Shown here: one piece after another, positions 24,819 to 32,602 of the stretch
Numbering within the stretch: the stretch's first letter is position 1
How the letters are laid out: each line of letters starts with the position of its first letter
Source of the DNA: Pseudomonas paralactis
GTDB lineage: Bacteria; Pseudomonadota; Gammaproteobacteria; Pseudomonadales; Pseudomonadaceae
Length of the DNA: 64,000 nucleotides
Reading direction: 5' to 3'
Assembly: GCF_001439735.1 (NCBI RefSeq)
Contig: NZ_JYLN01000014.1
Location: 23,211 to 87,210, forward strand
Position numbers and translations under genes: made by a program
The notes under the pieces: generated by a model
Told to the model about the DNA's origin: nothing
What the model saw: the letters and a program-made list of their open reading frames with translations, nothing else
Database searches by the model: none

Positions 24819-27023
24819 TTATTGTTCGTGGGTTTGCAGCAACACCTGCCGCGTGATCGGCAAGTGATGCAGATAGCCTTTTGAAGCCGCTGTGCGGGTC
24901 GGGCGCGGGAGTACATTGCCGGCCGATGAGAGGCGCAAGCGCCGCAACATCGAACTCCACTTGCCCGGCATCGGCGCCAGGGACTCATAGCCCACGCGCA
25001 CGCGCTGCCATTGCGCAGCGACCTGCTCGGCACTGGTCAACGCGCGCATGTACGCATCAATGGCGTCGGCAGCCCAGGCCGAATGCCCGGTCGAGACGTT
25101 ATCGATGGTGTTGTGCAGGTCGACGAACGCCGTGCTGAACCCGTAGTGCCGTAAAAAGCGCCGCGCCGAGCGATAGCTGCCGCCCACGCCGGAGAGCTCC
25201 ATCGCCAGGTTCATGCCGAGTACTTCAGGCATGAACGTCACCGGCAGTTTGCCCAGGCACAGCCAATACACCGGCAGGCGGAAGGAGTCCTCATCCAGGC
25301 GCGGGTCGTCGGCAAATTCACGGCTACCGGTGGGCGCCAGTTCGAAATCCATGTCGCGCAGGCCGTCGCGATAAATTTTCGGGTGATTGAGCGCCTCGAT
25401 GCCGTTGCCCAATTCATCCCAGTAGGTTTGGAACAGGGTGTAGCCCACATGGGAAGACGCCAGCCCCAGGTCGGTAAAGCCTTGCAGCCAGGCACCGTCG
25501 ATCAGCGTCAGCGGCGCCAGTTGCAGGGTCGACTCGATAATTTCTTCGCGGCTGGGCATTTGCGCCGGGTCACTGTCATCGAACTGCTGGCCGTTCTGGT
25601 CATGCTTGTCCAGCAACCAGGCGCGCAGCACATTGGGACCCCACTGCTCCGGCAACTGGCGCTCGGACGTCTTCAGCGATTGGCGCGAACGCTCAAGCCA
25701 ACGGCTCACATAGGCCTGGGCAAACTGGCGGGTGGCCGGCTGCAGTGCGCGCCCCTGCAAGACAAAATAGGCCTCGCGCAGGTTCTTGGGCCAGTGGCCG
25801 GTGTCGGCGGGGCTGGCTGTGTGCGGGCGGGGCTCAGTGGTGGCACTGTCGATTGGCTGGCGTGGCAGTTGCGGTGTGGCGCCGGCCTGGGGCAACCAGT
25901 CGATCCACTGGCGAATCACGCCCAGGTCTGCCTCGCTGAAGATACGGAACATGCGCCCGGTCGGTGCCACCAGGCTGGTGACCAGCAGGCTTTTTTTCGA
26001 GTTGCCAGGCACGATCAGGCGGCTGCGTGACAGCACATCCAGCAGGGGCAACGGGTCGTGCTGCGCTTCTTCGATCCACAGCGCCAGGCTGCGCCCTTCA
26101 ATCAAATAATTCTGGTGATACACCGCGCCCACCCGGGCCAGGCGTTGCATCAAATGCGCCATGGCTTGCCGGGGCGAGGTGGCGGTCAGCGAGGCGTTAT
26201 ACAGCTGCGCATTCCAGCGTTGCAGCGCACCGAACAACCAATTGGCGCCACGCAGCAGACGGGCCTGGCGCTCTTCGCCCTGCTCGATGATGCGGTGCGC
26301 GACCCATTGGCTGATATGGCGCAACGAAGCCGGCTCCAGGCCGGGGAATGACGCACTCAGGTCCAGCCGACCCGGTTCCAGCGCCAACTCCTCAAGCTGG
26401 CCCATGGCGGCCCAGCCCGGGCATAAACCGACGGTGCGCAGGGCCCAATCGACACCGCAGAGTTCATCACCATAGGCATCGCTGCGTCGGCTCAGGGCCA
26501 GCAGCACCGCGGGCAGTTCGAACGCGTCGTCATGCAGGTCCGGCAGGGTCGCCAGTTGCGCCGGGGCCAAGGCGTAGGCGGTCAGTTGTAGCTGGCCCAG
26601 CAGTGCGTTGAAGTGATGGGCGCGCGACGCGTTCGGGTAGCCGACGCCGATGTCATGGGCAAACAGTTGCATCAGGCGCAATTGCGCGGGGTCTTCAAAT
26701 ACACCAGGCGCGCTCAGGCCCTGCAGCCAGCAGCCCAGCACCGAGGCCATCGGTGCCGAATACACCGCCAACGCCTGGGCAAAAGCGCGGGCGTTGTGCT
26801 GTTCGACGGCAGCGGTGGCGGCACCGGCGTACGCCGACGCTTGCTGCGACTGCCACGCGTCGATCCGCTGGGACAGCAGCGGCAACTGCACCGGCTCGAC
26901 ATCGTCACCCAGCAGGTTGTCGAGATACTCCGCATCCAGAAAACATTCAGGGTCCAGCGCCAAACGATAGAGTTCGCGCCACCTGTCGTGCGCGGCGATG
27001 CGTGTTGGAATCGAGCCATCCAT
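24819..27023 (-). CDS. gvgC: Large haem-oxygenase-like iron-containing redox protein
   Basis: About 734 aa. The C-terminal third resembles the haem-oxygenase-like diiron oxidase (HDO / iron-containing redox enzyme) family. Candidate metal ligands are in YWDELGNG ... LNHPKIYRDGL, EVLGMNLAMEL, and the hallmark DLHNTIDNVSTGHS (H-x3-D-x5-H, about residues 637-647). Relatives hydroxylate amines or cleave C-C bonds, so it is the best candidate for N-O bond or alkene formation. The N-terminal about 400 aa match nothing I recognise. GGAAGG favours the second ATG (27023); the first (27029) would add two residues. Confidence 0.78.
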   Translation of the reverse strand: MDGSIPTRIAAHDRWRELYRLALDPECFLDAEYLDNLLGDDVEPVQLPLLSQRIDAWQSQQASAYAGAATAAVEQHNARAFAQALAVYSAPMASVLGCWLQGLSAPGVFEDPAQLRLMQLFAHDIGVGYPNASRAHHFNALLGQLQLTAYALAPAQLATLPDLHDDAFELPAVLLALSRRSDAYGDELCGVDWALRTVGLCPGWAAMGQLEELALEPGRLDLSASFPGLEPASLRHISQWVAHRIIEQGEERQARLLRGANWLFGALQRWNAQLYNASLTATSPRQAMAHLMQRLARVGAVYHQNYLIEGRSLALWIEEAQHDPLPLLDVLSRSRLIVPGNSKKSLLVTSLVAPTGRMFRIFSEADLGVIRQWIDWLPQAGATPQLPRQPIDSATTEPRPHTASPADTGHWPKNLREAYFVLQGRALQPATRQFAQAYVSRWLERSRQSLKTSERQLPEQWGPNVLRAWLLDKHDQNGQQFDDSDPAQMPSREEIIESTLQLAPLTLIDGAWLQGFTDLGLASSHVGYTLFQTYWDELGNGIEALNHPKIYRDGLRDMDFELAPTGSREFADDPRLDEDSFRLPVYWLCLGKLPVTFMPEVLGMNLAMELSGVGGSYRSARRFLRHYGFSTAFVDLHNTIDNVSTGHSAWAADAIDAYMRALTSAEQVAAQWQRVRVGYESLAPMPGKWSSMLRRLRLSSAGNVLPRPTRTAASKGYLHHLPITRQVLLQTHEQ

Positions 27024-27046
27024 AGCCATTACCTTCCAGTGCTGCG

Positions 27047-27130
27047 TCAGAACATCGGATAAATGGAGGAGTCAGGTTTCTTCTTCTTTTTTCCAAACAG
27101 GCGCTGGAAAAACTTCTTGATGGATTTCAT
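27047..27130 (-). CDS. gvgB: 27-aa basic small protein of the gvg cluster
   Basis: ATG-started ORF of 27 codons with AAGGA 7 bases upstream. It starts 12 bases after the gvgA stop and ends 23 bases before the gvgC start. The peptide begins MKSIKKFFQRLFGKKKKK: an amphipathic helix with a five-lysine run, then a short polar tail ending YPMF. The size (84 nt) and place fit one of the two tiny ORFs required for FVG in WH6. No leader/core cleavage motif of a RiPP precursor is evident. It might bind a partner enzyme or the membrane. Confidence 0.75.
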   Translation of the reverse strand: MKSIKKFFQRLFGKKKKKPDSSIYPMF

Positions 27131-27142
27131 GTGCAAGTCCTT

Positions 27143-28150
27143 TTAGCGGGTGACATCGAGAATAAGTTTTGAAACCAGGTCATTGCCGGCATCGGTGAAG
27201 TGGATGCGATCAACGAACTGCCAGTCCTGCGGCTTCAGTGCCTCTGCCAACAACGGTGTGATATCGACAAACCCCACGCCCATGGCCCGGGCCCCGTCGC
27301 GCAGGCGCTGGGCGTAGGCTTCGCGAACCGAGGTTTGCAGGATGTCGCCATACACCTCGGTGAAATTGCCGAGCTGGTCGAGTTCGGCAAACAGTTGCTC
27401 TTCCTCATGGCTGCCGGTCTCGCGCACCCAGCCGGCGAGCGGTTGCAGGATGAACGTCAGTTTCGCACCCATGTCGGCGGCCAGGGCGCGCCAGATATCC
27501 AGGTGCTGCAAGGTCAGGTTGGCGGCGTAGTCGATCTGTTCCTGCATCGACGGCGGTGCGGGCTGCTCGGGCTCTTGAGGCTTGCCGAACAGATTCGACA
27601 GGCTCCAGTTGCTGGCGGCCGGCTGCTGGGGCGTCAAGGCATCGAAAAATTGATGGCAGTTGAAAAACGCGCCGTGCTCGCCCCGATAGTGGTGAGGCTG
27701 ACGTGCCAGGCCAAGGTTGTTGAAACCGGAAAACAACACGATTTCATCGACCTTGGGCAGGTGATGCCGGTTCAGGGTAAACAGCACCAGTTCCTGGGTA
27801 GAGTTGAAACTGCGGCCGCCGAAATTGATCCAGCGCTGGCCGCGGGAATCGTTGTGCGTGAGGCGTGAAGCCAGGGTCCAGTTGTCGGCGCTTGCGCCAA
27901 TGCCGAAGACGGTGGAACTGCCCGCCAACAGGCGTACCGGGCCATTGCCCTTGACGCCATCGACCACCGAGTAGCGGGTGCCCAATGACTCGGAGTAGCG
28001 AAAGCCGGATGAATCGGTATTGACCACGGGGGAAGCATGATCAGTAGGATGGAAGTACATCAAGTAGGGTAGCCATCGAACCTCACCGGCATCGGTGAAT
28101 TTCTGTTCGTACTCGGCCATCTGCGGTGTGAGCGTCATCCTTGTCGTCAT
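27143..28150 (-). CDS. gvgA: SGNH-fold protein, first gene of the gvg operon
   Basis: 335 aa. SGNH blocks are visible in order: block I AGSST with Ser79 as nucleophile (Asp of GDS replaced by Ser), block II FGGRSFNS (Gly111/112), block III FSGFNN (Gly142, Asn144), block V DRIH (Asp314, His317). All four catalytic classes are therefore kept, suggesting an active esterase/acyltransferase-like enzyme. No signal peptide is seen, so it is probably cytoplasmic. The start at 28150 has a weak GGAT; ATG 28138 is an alternative. It is the promoter-proximal gene, facing the gvgR intergenic region. Confidence 0.8.
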   Translation of the reverse strand: MTTRMTLTPQMAEYEQKFTDAGEVRWLPYLMYFHPTDHASPVVNTDSSGFRYSESLGTRYSVVDGVKGNGPVRLLAGSSTVFGIGASADNWTLASRLTHNDSRGQRWINFGGRSFNSTQELVLFTLNRHHLPKVDEIVLFSGFNNLGLARQPHHYRGEHGAFFNCHQFFDALTPQQPAASNWSLSNLFGKPQEPEQPAPPSMQEQIDYAANLTLQHLDIWRALAADMGAKLTFILQPLAGWVRETGSHEEEQLFAELDQLGNFTEVYGDILQTSVREAYAQRLRDGARAMGVGFVDITPLLAEALKPQDWQFVDRIHFTDAGNDLVSKLILDVTR

Positions 28151-28253
28151 AGCGCTTGATCCATTATTCGCTGGGCAGATTCAAACACCTGTGGGTTTGT
28201 CAGGCGTTTGTTTTGTAGGGCATTTCTGAAAATTTGGTACGTACAGTGCTGCT

Positions 28254-28281
28254 TTTCTATTTTGTGACTACTTTGTATCAA
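28254..28281 (-). promoter_or_regulatory. Possible sigma-70 promoter of gvgA
   Basis: On the minus strand TTGATA, 16 bases, TAGAAA: five of six and four of six consensus matches. It sits about 105 bases before gvgA. A palindrome ACCTTG-TC-CAAGGT overlaps the upstream edge of the -35 box and could be an operator. Weak evidence without mapping. Confidence 0.25.
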
Positions 28282-28371
28282 CCTTGTCCAAGGTCTCGTG
28301 CACTGTTATGGGACCTATCATCCCAAGGCGTCGATGTGTATTGCAGATACAGCAGAACTCAATATTTTGAA

Positions 28372-28422
28372 TACAGATTAGGTTTTCACGCTAAAAATTT
28401 TTCAAAAAAAGGCCAATCTGTA
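28372..28422. promoter_or_regulatory. Inverted repeat upstream of gvgR (candidate MocR operator)
   Basis: Arms TACAGATTAGG and CCAATCTGTA (8 bp perfect core TACAGATT/AATCTGTA) with centres about 40 bp apart, 39-89 bases before the gvgR start. MocR regulators usually bind paired half-sites between divergent genes. The spacing and the extra ACAGAT copy at 28435 fit that picture but do not prove it. Confidence 0.3.
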
Positions 28423-28460
28423 CCTTCTTAAGCGACAGATCAGAAGCTACAGTCGGGCCT

Positions 28461-29930
28461 ATGACTCTTTATCTGAACCTCGCCGAATTCATCAGCAGCC
28501 GCATCGAACAAGGCCTGTATGGGCCCGGTGAGCGTTTGCCATCTGTACGCACCCTCAGCCATGAGCACGGCGTCAGCCTGACCACCGTGCAACAGGCTTA
28601 CCGTGTATTGGAATGTTCGGGGTTGGCGGTGTCGCGCCCCAAGTCGGGCTATTTCGTGCCGTCGGACCGGCGTGTGGCGCCTTTGCCGCAGATGGGGCGA
28701 CCCGTCCTGCGTCCGGTGGATATTTCCCAGTGGGACATGGTTCAGGAGCTGATACGCCTGGATCAAAGCGCCGATATCGTACAACTGGGCTGCGGAATGC
28801 CGGACATCAGCGTGCCGACCCTCAAGCCACTGCTGACCACCATGGCCCGTATCAGTCGGCGCAGTGATAATGCCAGCCTGCAATACAGCCACATTCAGGG
28901 TGTATTGGCGTTGCGCGAACAGATCGCCCGGCTGTCCATCGATGCGGGTGTCCGCCTGACCCCGGCCGACCTGGTTGTCACCAGCGGCTGTCAGGAAGCA
29001 CTTTCCACCGCAATTCGTGCGATTTGCGCACCCGGCGATATCGTCGCGATCGCCTCGCCGAGCTACTACGGGATGATGCAGATCCTCAAGGCGGCCGGAC
29101 TCAAGGCGCTGGAGATCCCCAGCGACCCGGTGACCGGCATCAACCTGGAAGCCCTGGAGATGGCCCTGGAGCAGTGGCCGATCAAGGTGATCCAGTTGAC
29201 CGCCAACTGTAACAACCCGATGGGCTACATCATGCCCGACGAGCGCAAGCTCAAGCTGATCCGCATGGCCCAGCGCTTCGACATCCCGATCATCGAAGAC
29301 GATATTTACGGTGACCTGTCGCATCGCTATCCGCGGCCACGCTCACTCAAATCCTTCGATGAAGACAACCGTGTGGTGTTGTGCAGTTCGTTTTCCAAGA
29401 CCGTGGCCCCTGGCCTGCGCGTCGGCTGGATCGCCCCGGGGCGCTATCTGCCCCAGGTGCTGCATATGAAATTCATCGGTTCGGGTGCCACCGTCACCCA
29501 ACCGCAACTGGCCGTCGCCGAATTTATCGCCAAGGGTAACTACCAACTGCACCTGCGGCGTATGCGCAAGCAGTACAAGCGCAACGGCGATTTGATGAGT
29601 GAGTGGGTCAACCGCTACTTCCCGGCGGGGACCCGGGTCAGCCAGCCTCAGGGTGGCTTTACGCTGTGGGTCGAGCTGCCCGGGGAGTTCGATACCTACG
29701 CGCTTAATCGGCTGTTGGAAGCACAGGATGTTCAGGTGGCCAACGGTAATATTTTCTCGGCAGCTGGAAAGTACCGTAATTGCATCCGGCTGAACTTCGC
29801 CAACCCTCCCACACGCAAGGTTGAGATAGCCGTGCAAAAGGTCGGGCAAACCGTTGGCCAGTTGATACAGATGGAGTTGGACAACCCCCTCACCACGCAA
29901 CAATGGCAGCCTCAGCCCTCTGGGTTTTAA
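28461..29930 (+). CDS. gvgR: MocR/GntR-family PLP-binding transcriptional regulator
   Basis: 489 aa. The N-terminal GntR winged helix spans residues 1-67 (RIEQGLYGPGERLPSVRTLSHEHGVSLTTVQQAYRVLE), and a class I aminotransferase-like domain spans about 105-470. Lys313 in SSFSKTVAPGLRVGW is the expected PLP lysine; Asn251 in NCNNPMGY and Asp281-Tyr283 in EDDIYGD are PLP contacts. It is divergent from the gvg operon and so probably its regulator, with a PLP-amino acid adduct as a plausible signal. The symbol gvgR follows the WH6 name as I remember it. Confidence 0.85.
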   Translation: MTLYLNLAEFISSRIEQGLYGPGERLPSVRTLSHEHGVSLTTVQQAYRVLECSGLAVSRPKSGYFVPSDRRVAPLPQMGRPVLRPVDISQWDMVQELIRLDQSADIVQLGCGMPDISVPTLKPLLTTMARISRRSDNASLQYSHIQGVLALREQIARLSIDAGVRLTPADLVVTSGCQEALSTAIRAICAPGDIVAIASPSYYGMMQILKAAGLKALEIPSDPVTGINLEALEMALEQWPIKVIQLTANCNNPMGYIMPDERKLKLIRMAQRFDIPIIEDDIYGDLSHRYPRPRSLKSFDEDNRVVLCSSFSKTVAPGLRVGWIAPGRYLPQVLHMKFIGSGATVTQPQLAVAEFIAKGNYQLHLRRMRKQYKRNGDLMSEWVNRYFPAGTRVSQPQGGFTLWVELPGEFDTYALNRLLEAQDVQVANGNIFSAAGKYRNCIRLNFANPPTRKVEIAVQKVGQTVGQLIQMELDNPLTTQQWQPQPSGF

Positions 29931-30016
29931 GTGGCTGTGTGCTCACTCGGCGGCATTTGTTCTCAGGGGTCACACGATTTAGGCTGTAGCCCTCTTTAAG
30001 AAGAAGGAACGCCGCG

Positions 30017-30778
30017 ATGACCTGGTCCGCCAAGCAGTACACCCTGTTCGAACAACAGCGCACTCGCCCGGTCCGCGACCTGGTAGCGGCGATTCCCGAA
30101 ACCAACGTGCGCACAGCCGTCGACCTGGGCTGCGGGCCGGGCAACTCCACGGCGGTGTTGGCCGAGCGTTTCCCCCAGGCGCGCGTCACCGGGCTGGACA
30201 GCTCCGATGATATGTTGGCCGATGCCCGCAAACGCCTGCCGGCGCTGAGCTTTGAGCTGGCAGATATCGGCGCCTGGAACCCCGCGCAAACATTCGACGT
30301 AATCCTGGCAAACGCGTCCCTGCAATGGCTGCCAGACCACGCCGTGCTCTATCCGCACCTGGTCAAACAATTGAACCCCGGCGGTACGCTGGCGGTGCAA
30401 ACGCCGGACAATCTCGACGAACCCGCCCACCGGTTGGCCCGCGAAGTGGCGGGCGACGGGCCATGGTCGGCGAAGATCGGCGCGGTCAAACACAATGAGC
30501 GGCACACCGCCAGTTACTACTATGAGTTGCTGAGCAAGCATTGCAGCACGGTGGATGTGTGGCGCACCACCTACCAGCACCCGTTGGCGGATCATGCGGC
30601 GGTGGTGGAGTGGTTCAAGGCGTCGGCATTGCGGCCGTTTCTTGCGCCGTTGACCGACGACGAAAAGGCCGCCTTCCTGCAGCAATACCAGGCGCGAATT
30701 GCCCAGGCTTATCCAGCCCTGGCCGATGGCACGGTGTTGCTGCCCTTTCCGCGCCTGTTCATCATCGCCACACGCTAA
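30017..30778 (+). CDS. tam: Trans-aconitate 2-methyltransferase
   Basis: 253-aa class I SAM methyltransferase. Motif I VDLGCGPGNST is at about residues 34-44, followed by GLDSSDDML and NASLQWLPDH, which is typical of Tam. It methylates trans-aconitate, relieving aconitase inhibition. It has an AAGGAA site before the ATG. It stands alone between gvgR and a convergent hydrolase gene. Confidence 0.88.
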   Translation: MTWSAKQYTLFEQQRTRPVRDLVAAIPETNVRTAVDLGCGPGNSTAVLAERFPQARVTGLDSSDDMLADARKRLPALSFELADIGAWNPAQTFDVILANASLQWLPDHAVLYPHLVKQLNPGGTLAVQTPDNLDEPAHRLAREVAGDGPWSAKIGAVKHNERHTASYYYELLSKHCSTVDVWRTTYQHPLADHAAVVEWFKASALRPFLAPLTDDEKAAFLQQYQARIAQAYPALADGTVLLPFPRLFIIATR

Positions 30779-30814
30779 CGCAATCGGCTTAAGTGGCGGT
30801 CACGCGGCCGCCGC

Positions 30815-31363
30815 TTAAGCCTGCAAATATTCCTGCGCCGACACTACACCGGCATAGCCAAATGCCAACGACGCCATGTACGCCCCATGCACCTGCGCCG
30901 CCGGGATCACCTGGCCGTTGAATTCCTGATCGCGGGTAGCGCAAGCGTCATGGATCACCGTGACCTTATAGCCCAGGTCCGCCGCCGCCCGCACCACAGC
31001 ATCCACACACATATGACTCATGCTGCCGACCACCACCAGATCGGTGATGCTGCGCTGCTCCAGCAACTCGCGCAGGTTGGTTTGGCGAAACGCATTCACA
31101 AAATGCTTGAGCACTACCGGTTCGTCACCCTGGTTCAACACCTTGTCATGCAGGCGAGCACCTTCGGAGCCGGGTGTGAAGAACGGCGCATCGTCGCCTT
31201 CAAACTCATGGCGTACATGAATCACCGCATCGCCAGCCTGTCGAAAGGCCTGTAGCACCTGCGCCGCCTTGTCCGCTGCGGCTTCCACACCGTCAAGCGG
31301 CCACTTGCCCTGGGGGAAGTAGTCGTTCTGGATATCGATTAGGATGAGCGCTTGCTTGGCCAT
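30815..31363 (-). CDS. Isochorismatase-family cysteine hydrolase
   Basis: 182 aa from the ATG at 31363 (MAKQALILIDIQNDYFPQGKW); the longer frame upstream is not conserved. The catalytic triad of the family is visible: Asp in LIDIQNDY, Lys in VVLKHFVNAF and Cys in SHMCVDAVVRAA, with the cis-peptide-like VVGSM. The substrate is unknown. It is divergent from an AraC regulator of the GlxA type, a common pairing, so the regulator may control it. Confidence 0.87.
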   Translation of the reverse strand: MAKQALILIDIQNDYFPQGKWPLDGVEAAADKAAQVLQAFRQAGDAVIHVRHEFEGDDAPFFTPGSEGARLHDKVLNQGDEPVVLKHFVNAFRQTNLRELLEQRSITDLVVVGSMSHMCVDAVVRAAADLGYKVTVIHDACATRDQEFNGQVIPAAQVHGAYMASLAFGYAGVVSAQEYLQA

Positions 31364-31459
31364 GTGTATTGCCTCGTGATGGGTTGATGGGCCCAGTATC
31401 TTAGCTGGCGCCAAGGTTGAGAATTGGCCGCACCGACAATAACAGGGGGAAAACTGACA

Positions 31460-32431
31460 ATGGCCGTGGAACGCGCGACGCTCGAACTGGGTGTATTGAT
31501 CTATCAGGGCGCGCAACTGGCTGCAGTGCATGGGCTGACCGACCTGTTCGGGGTCGCCAATCGCATCGCCGCCGAGCATCAAGCTGCGCAACTGCCGCTG
31601 CTGCGGGTCAGTCACTGGCAGGTGGACGCCCACGGCACGCCTGCGCGTGTGTTCGACAGCCACCCAGGGCCGGACCAACCGATGATGGCTCTGCTGGTAC
31701 CGCCGTCGATTGGCGAGTTCACCGAAGACCAGGCGCCGCCCGCGCTGCTGGAGTGGATCCGCCGGCAGCATGGCGCCGGTACGGTGCTTGGCGGTGTGTG
31801 CATCGGCTCAATCATGCTGGCGCGCAGCGGCCTGTTGGACGGGCGCTGCGCCACCGCTCACTGGTCGTCCTCGCAAGCCTTTGCGGCCAGTTACCCGGCA
31901 GTGCGTCTGGAAGCGGATAAACCCATCGTCGATGACGGCGACCTGATCACCACCGCCGGGCTGATGGCCTGGTCCGAACTGGGCCTGCGCCTGGTCGACC
32001 GGCTGATGGGCCCCAGTGTCGCAGCCGACACTGCGCGGTTTCTGGTGATCGAACACAGTGACAGCGCCAGCCAGTGCGGCAGCAACTTTGCGCCGATTTT
32101 AAGGCACGGTGACAGTGCGATCCTCAAGATCCAACATTGGTTGCAAGCCAGCGGCGCCGTGGATGTTTCGGTGGCGGCGATGGCGCAGGAGGCGAACCTG
32201 GAAGAACGCACGTTTTTACGGCGTTTTCGCAGTGCGACGGGGCTCAAACCCACCGAGTACTGCCAGCATCTGCGGGTCGGCAAGGCCCGGCAGATGCTGG
32301 AGTTCACCAACAGCACGATCGACCACATCGCCTGGACCGTGGGTTATCAGGACCCCAGCGCTTTTCGCGCAATCTTCAAGAAGATTACCGGCCTGGCCCC
32401 CAGCGACTACCGTGCCCGGTTTGGCGTTTGA
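31460..32431 (+). CDS. GlxA-like AraC-family regulator with DJ-1/PfpI domain
   Basis: 323 aa from the ATG at 31460, which follows GGGGGA. Residues about 1-190 form a DJ-1/PfpI-like domain with the nucleophile-elbow motif GGVCIGSIMLARSGLLDGRCATAHW. The C-terminal 100 residues are an AraC double helix-turn-helix (SVAAMAQEANLEERTFLRRFRSATGLKPTEY ... STIDHIAWTVGYQDPSAFRAIFKKITGLAPSDYR). It is transcribed away from the cysteine hydrolase, its likely target. Confidence 0.88.
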   Translation: MAVERATLELGVLIYQGAQLAAVHGLTDLFGVANRIAAEHQAAQLPLLRVSHWQVDAHGTPARVFDSHPGPDQPMMALLVPPSIGEFTEDQAPPALLEWIRRQHGAGTVLGGVCIGSIMLARSGLLDGRCATAHWSSSQAFAASYPAVRLEADKPIVDDGDLITTAGLMAWSELGLRLVDRLMGPSVAADTARFLVIEHSDSASQCGSNFAPILRHGDSAILKIQHWLQASGAVDVSVAAMAQEANLEERTFLRRFRSATGLKPTEYCQHLRVGKARQMLEFTNSTIDHIAWTVGYQDPSAFRAIFKKITGLAPSDYRARFGV

Positions 32432-32602
32432 ATCGTGCAGAACGCCGTGGGTTTAACCCCTCGTCGTGCAGAATAAAACAGGCTAACTGCCATCGCCTTT
32501 CGCGCAACGTATTGATTTAAATACCAACCATCCCAAAGCGGCGTTGGCCTGATCCCTGCAGCTTTCCCGCTACACACAAGGTGGGATAGCCAAGGGGAAC
32601 GC

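Larger units (their letters stand above)
28151..28460. other. AT-rich divergent control region gvgA-gvgR
   Basis: 310 bp without a gene, clearly AT-richer than both flanks. It must hold the gvgA and gvgR promoters. I see a possible minus-strand promoter (28254-28281), a short palindrome ACCTTG/CAAGGT at 28281-28294 touching its -35 box, and an 8-bp inverted repeat TACAGATT/AATCTGTA at 28372-28422 near gvgR. Related ACAGAT words recur at 28435-28440. Confidence 0.6.

Noticed and set aside
27047..27130. gvgB as a RiPP precursor peptide
   Set aside because: No leader/core boundary, no Gly-Gly or similar cleavage motif, and no maturation enzyme (LanM, YcaO, radical SAM) in the cluster.
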